Below are positions 1 to 6,552 of a DNA stretch of 10,860 nucleotides, in pieces. Under the pieces are notes generated by a model. That model made no database searches, had not been told where the DNA came from, and was given only the letters and a program-made list of their open reading frames with translations. The stretch's first letter is position 1, and every line of letters starts with the position of its first letter. The position numbers and the translations under genes were made by a program. This DNA comes from Planctomycetota bacterium (lineage in GTDB: Bacteria > Planctomycetota > Planctomycetia > Pirellulales > Pirellulaceae), in NCBI GenBank assembly GCA_026692885.1, contig JAPLNJ010000823.1:1-10860 (forward strand), given 5' to 3'.

Positions 1-40
1 GACTTACGTCGGGAGCTTCTCGCGGGCGATCACGACACGG

Positions 41-290
41 CTAGCACCAAACGGTTTCTTGGTCCTGGCGCGTAGAGAATGAGATTTTACGGTTCCGCAG
101 TGCCGGACCCCAGGCAGGGCTCAGACGTACAGAATTCAAAATTGGCGGACAGACCACTCTGACTTGGCAAAGTCACCAAACCGCCAATTTTGAATTCTGT
201 ACGTCTGAGCCCTCGCGGCAAGCCCCGTCCAGGCGACAACGTTAAACCTTATTCTTGCCACTCCCATCGCAAAAAACCGTTTGGTGCTAG
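41..290. repeat. 250-bp nested imperfect palindrome (MITE-like or hairpin element)
   Basis: Outer 17-bp perfect arms lie at 41-57 and 274-290 (CTAGCACCAAACGGTTT and its complement). An inner perfect 33-bp pair lies at 116-148 and 181-213. The two pairs share a centre near 165. The stretches between them (58-115 and 214-273) are also partly complementary, for example AGAATGAGATTTTACGGTT against AGAATAAGGTTTAACGTTG on the other strand. The 32-base central loop holds another small hairpin, TGACTT-ggca-AAGTCA, at 160-175. There is no recognisable gene inside and no obvious target-site duplication outside. It lies downstream of hypE and could also act as a transcript end; whether it is mobile is inference. 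Confidence 0.75.
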
Positions 291-295
291 TATTT

Positions 296-350
296 CGTAA
301 CGTTCGGATCAAGGCCGGCTCGGCAGGAGCCTCGCCCTCCCAGCTTGACG
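296..350. repeat. short GC-rich dispersed-repeat fragment
   Basis: The stretch carries a 5-bp stem hairpin (GGCTC at 317-321, GAGCC at 327-331) in a sequence whose minus-strand reading resembles a dispersed repeat I associate with planctomycete intergenic regions. There is no second copy in this window, so assignment to a repeat family rests on recollection. It lies between the large palindrome and the 3' end of hypE. Confidence 0.3.
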
Positions 351-413
351 TTCCATTAACTGCGCAGGACTCCATAGATGATGAGCGGCTGGCGGCTCCG
401 CAACCAACTGCCC

Positions 414-1568
414 TCAACAGATGCGCGGCATCTGCTCACCGGACAGGAGATCTAGCAGGCGGCCGCTGCCAAAGGCGTTGCGGAGTTCGACGGCGCCGGG
501 ATACTGGCTGCCGGCAACACCGATCAGGACTGGCTGCGGCGCGGCCGCGTGTCTCCGCATGATGGCCAAGGCCCGTTCGGCAGACCGCTCGGCCACGATG
601 GCGATCAGCCGTCCTTCATTGGCTACGTACAGCGGGTCCAATCCCAATAACTCGCAAGCGCCGGCCACTTGCGGCGACACCGGGATGGTCGTTTCGTCCA
701 GTTGAAGACCCACGTGCGCGTCCTCAGCGATTTCGATCAGGGCCGCGGCCAGACCTCCGCGGGTCAGATCCCGCAGGCAGTGCAGGTCCGCTCCGAGTGC
801 GGTCAACTCGGAGACCAACCCCGCCAGCGACGCGCAATCGCTCTGGAGCGCACCTTCGAACTGCAGGCCTTCGCGCACAGACATGATGGCGATGCCATGC
901 CGCCCAATGTCGCCGCTGACCAAGATCCGATCCCCGGCGGCGACCCGTGCCGGCGAGATGTCGATGCCGGGCGGGACGAGTCCCACGCCGGAGGTGTTGA
1001 TAAAGACCCCGTCGCCTTTGCCGCGGTCGACGACTTTCGTGTCGCCGGTGACGATCTGCACGCCGACTTCCTCGGCCGCTTGCTGCATGGACGCGATCAC
1101 GCGGTGCAACGTCTCCAGCGGTAGGCCTTCCTCCAGGATCAGACCGCAGCTCAGAAATCGCGGCGTCGCACCGGCCATCGCCAAATCGTTGACCGTGCCG
1201 TAAACCGCCAATTTGCCGACGTCGCCGCCTGGAAAGAACAGAGGACTGACCACGAACGAGTCGGTCGTAAAGGCCAGTCTGGCTCCGCCGAGTTCGAACA
1301 CGGCGCTATCGTGCGGTGGACGCGGCGGCGGCCCGTCGGTTCCGCGTTTGGCTGCGAACTGCGGCAGCAGCATCTGCTCGATCAAAGCCCGCATCAGCCG
1401 TCCCCCGCCGCCGTGCGCCAGCTGCACCGTGTCGTGATAAGCCAACGGCGTCGGGCAGGTCCAACTCGCTACGGAGTGCGGCGACGGGTTGCCGCTTTTC
1501 AAGCCGCTCGGTGATGTCGGCGCTGCATGGCTACTCGGGAGAGGGTCCGGTCGTTCATCAGTCATCAT
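414..1568 (-). CDS. hypE: HypE, carbamoyl dehydratase for [NiFe]-hydrogenase maturation
   Basis: HypE receives a carbamoyl group from HypF on its C-terminal cysteine and dehydrates it with ATP to a thiocyanate, the source of the CN ligands of the [NiFe] centre. The protein has the PurM/AIR-synthase two-domain layout: AHGGGG near residues 51-56, FTTDSFVVSPLFFPGGDVGK and GTVNDLAMAGATP in the N-terminal domain, then TGDTKVVDRGKGDG and DLTRGGLAAALIEIA. It ends in MPRIC, so the acceptor cysteine (C384) is present. The frame stays open to 1727, but that upstream part reads through hairpin repeats and is unlikely to be coding. I start at the first of two adjacent ATGs (1568, 1565), giving 384 aa. 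The family is usually about 330-350 aa, so the first ~45 residues are either an extension or the true start is later. No clear Shine-Dalgarno sequence. No other hyp or hydrogenase gene is in the window. Confidence 0.93.
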   Translation of the reverse strand: MMTDERPDPLPSSHAAPTSPSGLKSGNPSPHSVASWTCPTPLAYHDTVQLAHGGGGRLMRALIEQMLLPQFAAKRGTDGPPPRPPHDSAVFELGGARLAFTTDSFVVSPLFFPGGDVGKLAVYGTVNDLAMAGATPRFLSCGLILEEGLPLETLHRVIASMQQAAEEVGVQIVTGDTKVVDRGKGDGVFINTSGVGLVPPGIDISPARVAAGDRILVSGDIGRHGIAIMSVREGLQFEGALQSDCASLAGLVSELTALGADLHCLRDLTRGGLAAALIEIAEDAHVGLQLDETTIPVSPQVAGACELLGLDPLYVANEGRLIAIVAERSAERALAIMRRHAAAPQPVLIGVAGSQYPGAVELRNAFGSGRLLDLLSGEQMPRIC

Positions 1569-1585
1569 GCTGGCCCGATCGCTCT

Positions 1586-1717
1586 GGTTACGAGGGTCTG
1601 CCTCGTAACCCACTGGACGCGAGGCTCCGCCTCGCCAGCAGGCCGGCGGAGCCGGCAAGGCAGTGCATTCCCAGGCGGAGCCTGGGAACGAGGGGCATGT
1701 GGTGGGCACAGCCCACC
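1586..1717. repeat. mosaic of five different short hairpins
   Basis: Five separate inverted repeats follow one another: 1586-1595/1601-1610 (10-bp stem, GGTTACGAGG), 1619-1624/1630-1635 (GCGAGG), 1642-1647/1651-1656 (GCCGGC), 1668-1676/1680-1688 (TTCCCAGGC) and 1701-1707/1711-1717 (GGTGGGC). Each has its own stem and a loop of 3-5 bases. The block fills most of the 187 bases between the stop of the exported protein gene and hypE. It may separate the two transcripts or be a landing place for small palindromic repeats. The family names are unknown to me. Confidence 0.75.
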
Positions 1718-1755
1718 CTGCAGTCAATCAACAGCTCGTCGAGCCCATCAGGCGA

Positions 1756-2517
1756 CTACTCGCGGGGAGGGCCACCCCGTCTGCCGCCAAAACCGCCACG
1801 GCCCAGCAACTCGGACGGATCGCCGTCGATCTTGGGTCCCTTCAACTGCTCGAATTTTTCCAACTGCTTCGCGGTCAGCACCGCGGTGATCTTCGCGTCG
1901 GTGTCTTTCTGGAGCGTCGTCATCTTCTCGCGCATGCCCTGCCAATCGCCCGATGCGAAAATCTCGCTCCGCTTCTTCGTGGCCTCGTCACGCAGCGTCT
2001 TAAGCTTCTCCTTCTGATCGGCGCTCAGCCCCACCGCATCCTGGACTTCTTTGTCCTCGAACGCTTGCAGACCGCGCACCTGGAGTGCGATCTGTTCCAG
2101 CCGATCGAGGTGATCTGTCTTGAGAATCTTCTCGATGGCATCTTGTTGGTCATTGTCGAATTTTTCGATCTTCTTCCGCGCCTCGGCGACCTTCGCCTTC
2201 TGTTGCTCTTCGCTCAGATCCCGCAGAGCCTGCATGGCTTCCCCCCTGGGCATGAGTTCGCGGAACTGGGCTTGCGTCTTCTCATCGAGTTCCTTGAGTT
2301 TGGCTTTCTGGTCGTCGGTCAACTTCAGCTCCGCTTGGACTTTCTCGGAACGTAGCAGCCGCGCCCAGAAGAAATCCGTGGACTTAAACAACTCGCCCAT
2401 GGCACCGAAGCCCCCGCCCGGCCCTCGGCCACCCGGCTGTGCACTCGCTGAACGGCACACGGCCGCAGCCATCAGACAGACCAAACCAATCGCGACAGTG
2501 CGAGCAAAACACGACAT
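1756..2517 (-). CDS. exported Spy/CpxP-like protein with LTxxQ motifs
   Basis: A 253-aa protein with a signal peptide (hydrophobic IGLVCLMAAAVC, residues 10-21, probable cleavage after SASA near 26), so it should act in the periplasm or paryphoplasm. The mature part is almost wholly charged helix with four L-[ST]-x-x-Q motifs: LTDDQ (66-70), LSEEQ (101-105), LSADQ (164-168) and LTAKQ (214-218). This repeat is the hallmark of the Spy/CpxP type of periplasmic chaperone or stress sensor. Glycine-rich stretches flank the helical body (28-38 and 239-249). The start is well supported: AAGGGGAG lies six bases before the ATG. A TAGAATGGGCC promoter candidate lies 75 bases upstream. Planctomycetes carry many such proteins of unknown substrate, so an exact role cannot be given. 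Confidence 0.85.
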   Translation of the reverse strand: MSCFARTVAIGLVCLMAAAVCRSASAQPGGRGPGGGFGAMGELFKSTDFFWARLLRSEKVQAELKLTDDQKAKLKELDEKTQAQFRELMPRGEAMQALRDLSEEQQKAKVAEARKKIEKFDNDQQDAIEKILKTDHLDRLEQIALQVRGLQAFEDKEVQDAVGLSADQKEKLKTLRDEATKKRSEIFASGDWQGMREKMTTLQKDTDAKITAVLTAKQLEKFEQLKGPKIDGDPSELLGRGGFGGRRGGPPRE

Positions 2518-2591
2518 AGAATACTCCCCTTAGGAAAAGATGAAGTTGAGGCAGCCCGAAGACCAGGCCGTCGACCGTGGCCTGTCTGGCG

Positions 2592-2602
2592 GGCCCATTC
2601 TA
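2592..2602 (-). promoter_or_regulatory. candidate -10 region for the exported LTxxQ protein gene
   Basis: Read on the minus strand this is TAGAATGGGCC, with TAGAAT as the -10 hexamer (five of six matches to TATAAT), followed by GGGCC. It lies 75 bases before the start codon at 2517. No convincing -35 hexamer is found 16-18 bases upstream. The same 11-mer occurs on the plus strand at 2758-2768, pointing the other way, which strengthens both calls. Confidence 0.45.
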
Positions 2603-2757
2603 ATCCTAAACCCCGATCGGCGCGAATAGGGTCGGTTCGATTCGATTTCAGGCGGAAGTCACCGGCTAGAACCGGAAATTTCTCCCGCTGTGCGGCCTTT
2701 CTCAGATGGGCTGTGATCCCCGGCCCAGCCGCCTCGCATTGACTGTACCCCGGATGC

Positions 2758-2768
2758 TAGAATGGGCC
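2758..2768 (+). promoter_or_regulatory. candidate extended -10 region for the MoxR-DUF58 operon
   Basis: The sequence TGCTAGAATGGGCC has an extended -10 (TGC directly before TAGAAT at 2758-2763). A TTGACT lies upstream at 2739-2744, but the spacing is 13 bases, too short for a standard -35/-10 pair, so the extended -10 would have to carry recognition. The leader to the ATG at 2920 would be about 150 bases. Confidence 0.4.
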
Positions 2769-2919
2769 GTTACCGCCAGGGACTAAGGCAAGCGGACGGC
2801 TTTGATCGGAACGTTGCACATCGGAATCGCGAAGCGTCGGCGAAGAAGAGCGGCGTTTCCTCACTAGGGGTTAGATCTTGGAGTGTGGCCGCTGACAAGG
2901 CGGCGACGAGAGACGTGTT

Positions 2920-4278
2920 ATGAGCGAATCACTCTTGGGCGGTGGAACCGGGCAACCAACTCCCACCGCTGGCCAGCTCGACTTTCCTTGCCGCAGTTGC
3001 GGCAGACAATTGCGAGTCCGTGCCGATCTGGCGGGACGCCGGGCGAAGTGTCCACAGTGCGGTACGATCCAGGATATCCCGTCTCCTCTCTCGCCCCCCA
3101 ATACCTGGCCGCTGGACAGTCTGCCGTCGCCGGAATCCACCTCCGGCCTGACGCCCTTGGACGCCCTCGCAAGCATCCCGGAAGCCGTCCGCCCGCTAAC
3201 GCCTCAGGCCACTCCCCCGTCGATGTCAAGCTCCCCACTCGCCTCGCCGTTCGCTGCCACGCGACCTGCCACGGCGACGCCTTCGGCGCGGCTGGGCGTG
3301 AGCTCCCTGGCGTTCTCAGGGCAGGAGACTGAGACCAAGCGGCTGTTCGAACACATCACGAGCGAGATCGGCAAGATCTTTGTGGGCCAGGAGGAACTGG
3401 TCCTGGGCTCGTTGGTGGCCCTCTTTTCCAGCGGTCACGTGCTGATCGAAAGCGTGCCGGGCTTGGGCAAGACACTGTTCGTCCGCGCGCTGGGCCGCGC
3501 CCTGGGCTGTCAGTTCGGCCGCATCCAATTCACGGCGGATCTGATGCCCTCGGATATCACCGGCGCACCGATCTTTGACATGAAGCTGCAGGAGTTCCGG
3601 TTTCGCCCAGGCCCGGTGTTCACGCAACTGCTGCTGGCGGATGAAATCAACCGCTCGCCAGCCAAGACGCACGCGGCCTTGCTGGAGATCATGCAAGAGT
3701 TCCGCGTCACGATCGACGGCAAGAGTCATGAGTTGCAACGGCCGTTCTTGGTGCTGGCGACCCAGAATCCGATCGAGTCGGAGGGGACCTATAACCTGCC
3801 GGAGGCGCAACTCGATCGGTTCATGTTCAAGTTGGTCGCCGACTACCCACCGGCCGCGGAAGAGGCGAAGATCCTGGACCTCCACAGTCGGCAGATCGAC
3901 ATCAACGAACGTTTGCAGAACGAGGTGCAGCCGGTCACCACACCGGAAGAAATCATGCGGATCACGCGGGAAAACGGCAGCATTCGCGTGGACAGCCGGC
4001 TGATCGACTACATCAACAGCCTGGTCCGTTTGACTCGCAAATGGCCGCAGTTCCACATGGGTGCGTCGCCACGGGCCGGGATCGCGCTGATGCAGGGGGC
4101 GCGGACCTTGGCGGCCTTCGCCGGGCGCGACTATGCCGTGCCGGACGACGTGGTGCAGATCGCACTGCCGGCCTTGCGCCATCGCGTCATTCTGACAGCC
4201 GAAGCAGAGGTCGAAGGCCGTAGCGTGAACGAGTTGTTGACGGAGTTGGTGCGTTCGGTCGAAGTCCCGCGAATGTGA
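2920..4278 (+). CDS. MoxR-family AAA+ ATPase with N-terminal zinc ribbon
   Basis: A 452-aa protein in three parts. Residues 22-54 form a four-cysteine zinc ribbon (C24, C27, C44, C47) with the LRVRADLAGRRAKCPQCG pattern. Residues 55-130 are a Pro/Ser/Thr/Ala-rich linker without clear structure. Residues 135-452 are a complete MoxR AAA_3 ATPase: Walker A VPGLGKT (179-185), DLMPSDITG (207-215), Walker B LLLADEINR (237-245), ATQNP sensor (280-284), LPEAQLDRF (293-301) and ASPRAG (382-387). MoxR proteins are chaperone-like ATPases that work with vWA-domain partners; the DUF58 gene right behind, with its ATG 11 bases after this stop codon, is the expected partner. The start has a weak GAGAG seven bases upstream. 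The family is usually about 310-340 aa, so the N-terminal ribbon and linker are additions. The ribbon's ligand is not evident. Confidence 0.93.
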   Translation: MSESLLGGGTGQPTPTAGQLDFPCRSCGRQLRVRADLAGRRAKCPQCGTIQDIPSPLSPPNTWPLDSLPSPESTSGLTPLDALASIPEAVRPLTPQATPPSMSSSPLASPFAATRPATATPSARLGVSSLAFSGQETETKRLFEHITSEIGKIFVGQEELVLGSLVALFSSGHVLIESVPGLGKTLFVRALGRALGCQFGRIQFTADLMPSDITGAPIFDMKLQEFRFRPGPVFTQLLLADEINRSPAKTHAALLEIMQEFRVTIDGKSHELQRPFLVLATQNPIESEGTYNLPEAQLDRFMFKLVADYPPAAEEAKILDLHSRQIDINERLQNEVQPVTTPEEIMRITRENGSIRVDSRLIDYINSLVRLTRKWPQFHMGASPRAGIALMQGARTLAAFAGRDYAVPDDVVQIALPALRHRVILTAEAEVEGRSVNELLTELVRSVEVPRM

Positions 4279-4289
4279 CAGGACTTGCC

Positions 4290-5714
4290 ATGGGCCAGTG
4301 GTTGATTTGGATCCAGGAGAGTGCCGCGCTGCTGCGTTCGCTGCCCTGGCTACTGCTGTTGCTGTTCCTGGCACCCCTGGCCGCGCTGGCTTACGGGCGG
4401 CGGATCTTTCCGCACACGCCGCTGGCCATCGTGATGCTGGCACCGTGCCTGCTGTCCCTGGGCTTGGCGGTCCGTCCGGATATTTTCTTGCTGGTCGCCA
4501 CGGCGGACGTAGCGATCTTACTGGTGGCCATCACCGATCTGCTTTCCGTGCCGGGGCCGCGCGCGTTTTCGGCCGAGCGGACGACCTTGCGGATCGCCTC
4601 ACTTCAGAAACGCCACCCCGTGACCCTGACCGTCAGCAACCATGCCCGACGGGCACTCCACGTACGGATCCGCGACGACTTGACAGAGCATTTGGAGGCC
4701 GCGCCGGACGATTTCGCGAGGCACTTGCCCGGTCGCAGTCGGACAACGCTGCACTATGAAATCCGGGCTACGCGGCGAGGTTCGTTCACACTGAGCAGGG
4801 TCTATCTCGAGGCCCGCAGCCGCTTCGGCTTGTGGAAGCGTTACTTGAACTATCCGGTGGAATCGACGCTGCACGTCTATCCCGATATGCAGCAGTTAAG
4901 CGAGTATGCGATTCTGGCCCGCACCAATCGGCTCAGCCTGATGGGTGTCCGTCGTGTTCGCAAAATCGGCCAGGACAACGACTTTGAGCGACTCCGGGAC
5001 TACACTCGCGACGACAACTACAAGCATATCGACTGGCGCACGACCGCCCGGCGGCACAAATTGACGGTCAAGGATTTTCAGACCAGCCAGAGTCAACGCA
5101 TCATCTTCCTGCTGGACTGCGGCCGCATGATGACCAATGAAGCGGCCGGTCTGAGCCTGTTGGATCACTCGTTGAACGCGCTGCTAATGCTCAGTTTCGT
5201 GGCCCTCAAACAGGGTGACTCCGTGGGCCTAATCTGCTTCTCGGACCAGATCCACACCTACGTCCCACCGCGGGGCGGAATGAGTCAGATGAACCGTCTG
5301 TTGCACGCCTCGTTCAATCGCTTCCCGCAATTGGTCGAGTCACGCTACGATCAGGCGTTTCTGCACCTCTCGTCGCACTGCAAGAAACGGTCGTTGGTCG
5401 TGTTGATGACCAATCTGATCGACGAGGTCAATGCCCATCAGGTCGAGCGGTACTTGAGCACGCTGGTTGGCAAACACCTGCCCCTGGGCCTGTTGTTGCG
5501 GGATCATCAGTTGTTCGACGCCGCCGATCAACCGCAGCCTGTGGGCCTGGACTTATATCGGGCCGCCGCCGCCGCCGAGATTCTCACCTGGCGTCATCAA
5601 GTGCTCATGGACCTGGAGCACAAAGGCGTCCTGTCGCTGGACGTGTTCCCCGAGGATATGACCGCGCCGTTGGTGAACCGCTACTTGGAGATCAAGGCCA
5701 GACATCTGCTGTGA
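4290..5714 (+). CDS. DUF58 membrane-anchored vWA-like protein
   Basis: A 474-aa protein whose first ~85 residues hold two or three hydrophobic segments (about 17-36, 46-62 and 64-83), anchoring it in the membrane. The signature DUF58 block lies at 231-263 (DFERLRDYTRDDNYKHIDW and TARRHKLTV), followed by a vWA-like fold: IIFLLDCGRMM (271-281), VGLICFSDQI (312-321) and LVVLMTNLIDE (369-379). The metal-site motif reads D-C-G-R-M rather than the canonical DxSxS, so metal binding may be altered. I start at ATG 4290, preceded by AGGA at six bases. A GTG at 4275 overlapping the MoxR stop as GTGA is the alternative and would add five residues. With MoxR upstream it forms the common MoxR/DUF58 module; other usual members (further vWA or transglutaminase genes) are absent here. 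Confidence 0.92.
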   Translation: MGQWLIWIQESAALLRSLPWLLLLLFLAPLAALAYGRRIFPHTPLAIVMLAPCLLSLGLAVRPDIFLLVATADVAILLVAITDLLSVPGPRAFSAERTTLRIASLQKRHPVTLTVSNHARRALHVRIRDDLTEHLEAAPDDFARHLPGRSRTTLHYEIRATRRGSFTLSRVYLEARSRFGLWKRYLNYPVESTLHVYPDMQQLSEYAILARTNRLSLMGVRRVRKIGQDNDFERLRDYTRDDNYKHIDWRTTARRHKLTVKDFQTSQSQRIIFLLDCGRMMTNEAAGLSLLDHSLNALLMLSFVALKQGDSVGLICFSDQIHTYVPPRGGMSQMNRLLHASFNRFPQLVESRYDQAFLHLSSHCKKRSLVVLMTNLIDEVNAHQVERYLSTLVGKHLPLGLLLRDHQLFDAADQPQPVGLDLYRAAAAAEILTWRHQVLMDLEHKGVLSLDVFPEDMTAPLVNRYLEIKARHLL

Positions 5715-5757
5715 CCGGCGCTGTCATACTCTTGCCGAAGACCAGTGCTCACCGTAG

Positions 5758-5955
5758 TCTACCGCCACTCCGGCCACCACGGAGCCGATCCGGTTCAAGG
5801 GGCTGAATGCCCAGCGGATGTACCGTGTGAGCTTCCAGGACGGCACTCATCCGTCGTCCGTCAAGTCGGCCGCGGAACTGCTGGAGCAGGGACTTGCGGT
5901 GAAGCTCGCCGGCGAGGAAGCCTCGGAATTGATCTTCTTCGAGATCGTGCGGTAA
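5758..5955 (+). pseudogene. orphaned 3' end of a glycoside hydrolase gene (alpha-galactosidase-like C-terminal domain)
   Basis: In the frame ending at TAA 5953-5955 a coherent protein tail can be read: IRFKGLNAQRMYRVSFQDG, then SSVKSAAELLEQGLAVKL and ASELIFFEIVR. A Y-x-V-x-F-x-D strand, an AELLEQGL helix and a final SELIFFE strand resemble the small beta-sandwich that closes GH36-type alpha-galactosidases and similar planctomycete glycosidases. An in-frame TAG at 5755-5757 cuts it off, and only 43 bases separate it from the DUF58 stop. There is no catalytic domain, and no start codon before ATG 5818 in mid-strand. It looks like what remains after deletion or rearrangement removed the body of the gene. 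The family call is from memory and moderate in certainty; a short functional ORF is unlikely. Confidence 0.5.
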
Positions 5956-5984
5956 GGGATGTCAACCTGCCAATGGATTGGGCC

Positions 5985-6048
5985 GTGAGCGGCAAGGCAC
6001 TAGCCGCCGGTGGCGTTCGGAACCGGCGGCTAGCGCCTTGCCGCTCAC
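5985..6048. repeat. 26-bp-stem hairpin repeat
   Basis: Arms at 5985-6010 and 6023-6048 pair with one mismatch (A5999 against the C-derived G on the other arm) around a 12-base loop TGGCGTTCGGAA. It starts GTGAGCGGCAAGGC. A degraded relative occurs at 7453-7505, sharing GCCGGTGGCGTTCGG and GTGAGCGGCAAG. It follows the hydrolase remnant and may act as a transcript end for the MoxR-DUF58 operon, although it lacks a T-tract. Confidence 0.8.
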
Positions 6049-6319
6049 TCGTCGCGCCCCCAACTCGGGGCGAAAACCTGGGATCACGATCAGGGAGTTG
6101 TCCCGCGCTGTCGTATGCGCCCGTACGGGGCAAAAGGGGAAACAGACTCTCGCCCTTGCCAGCGTGCTAATTTCCGATGTCAACCCGAACTTTGCCTCGC
6201 CCTAGCGTCGTCCTCCCAGTCCCCGCTCTCCGGTCTTTCATGCGCACCGAGCAAGGATGGTGTCCGGACATCAGGCATCACGATCTCCTTGTGAGCAGCA
6301 TCGCAGGCAAGTGGGCGGC
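6049..6319. other. intergenic stretch without gene
   Basis: I see no gene here. A few short self-complementary runs occur (CCCCCAACTCGGGG at about 6057-6070, and CGCCCGTACGGGGC near 6119), of the same GC-rich type as the larger repeats around it. Confidence 0.4.
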
Positions 6320-6447
6320 TTAGGGCCGGCGCATCAAAAACTGTCGGATTTTCAAAGTAGTCATCACGCTCCGCCGTGATGACATGTCGTCACGGCGGAG
6401 CATGACGACTACTGTTCTTGCGACACTTATTGATTCGCCGGTCCTTA
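6320..6447. repeat. 128-bp palindromic element (MITE-like)
   Basis: Outer 18-base arms (6320-6337 and 6430-6447) match at 15 of 18 positions; inner 28-base arms (6356-6383 and 6386-6413) match at nearly all positions around a 2-base loop. Both share a centre at about 6384. The segments between the arms are also related (ACTGTCGGA against AGTGTCGCA). The core reads CTCCGCCGTGATGAC. There is no coding content. It lies about 100 bases before the DUF4058 gene. Confidence 0.75.
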
Positions 6448-6517
6448 ACGGGCTGGTAGGATTCTAGGTTCCCCTTGCCCCGCTCTGCAATGGTAATCTT
6501 GCCTCCCGTCGTTCGTC

Positions 6518-6546
6518 TTGTGGCAGCGCAGCTAGGCCGGTAGACT
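6518..6546 (+). promoter_or_regulatory. candidate promoter of the DUF4058 gene, leaderless arrangement
   Basis: TTGTGG (6518-6523), 17 bases, then TAGACT (6541-6546). The -10 hexamer ends six bases before the ATG at 6553, so transcription would begin at or next to the start codon. The hexamers match the consensus only partly (3 of 6 and 4 of 6). Confidence 0.4.
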
Positions 6547-6552
6547 GAGGAC

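Larger units (their letters stand above)
2518..2919. other. 402-bp divergent intergenic region
   Basis: This region separates two divergently transcribed genes. It holds the two candidate promoters and a hairpin-capable stretch near 2563-2583 (CAGGCC and GGCCTG around GTCGAC) in the leader of the minus-strand gene. The leader of the plus-strand gene would be about 150 bases; I see no known riboswitch in it. Confidence 0.6.

Noticed and set aside
1569..1727. Upstream extension of the hypE reading frame (53 extra residues)
   Set aside because: It runs entirely through the five-hairpin repeat block and has no resemblance to HypE; the paired ATGs at 1565-1568 are a better start.
3316..4443. A 375-codon minus-strand open frame opposite MoxR
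   Set aside because: Shadow of the clearly identified MoxR ATPase; His/Gln/Arg-rich composition with no domain.
5745..6170. A 141-codon plus-strand open frame after DUF58
   Set aside because: It is in the wrong frame for the recognisable hydrolase tail and then runs through the hairpin repeat at 5985-6048.
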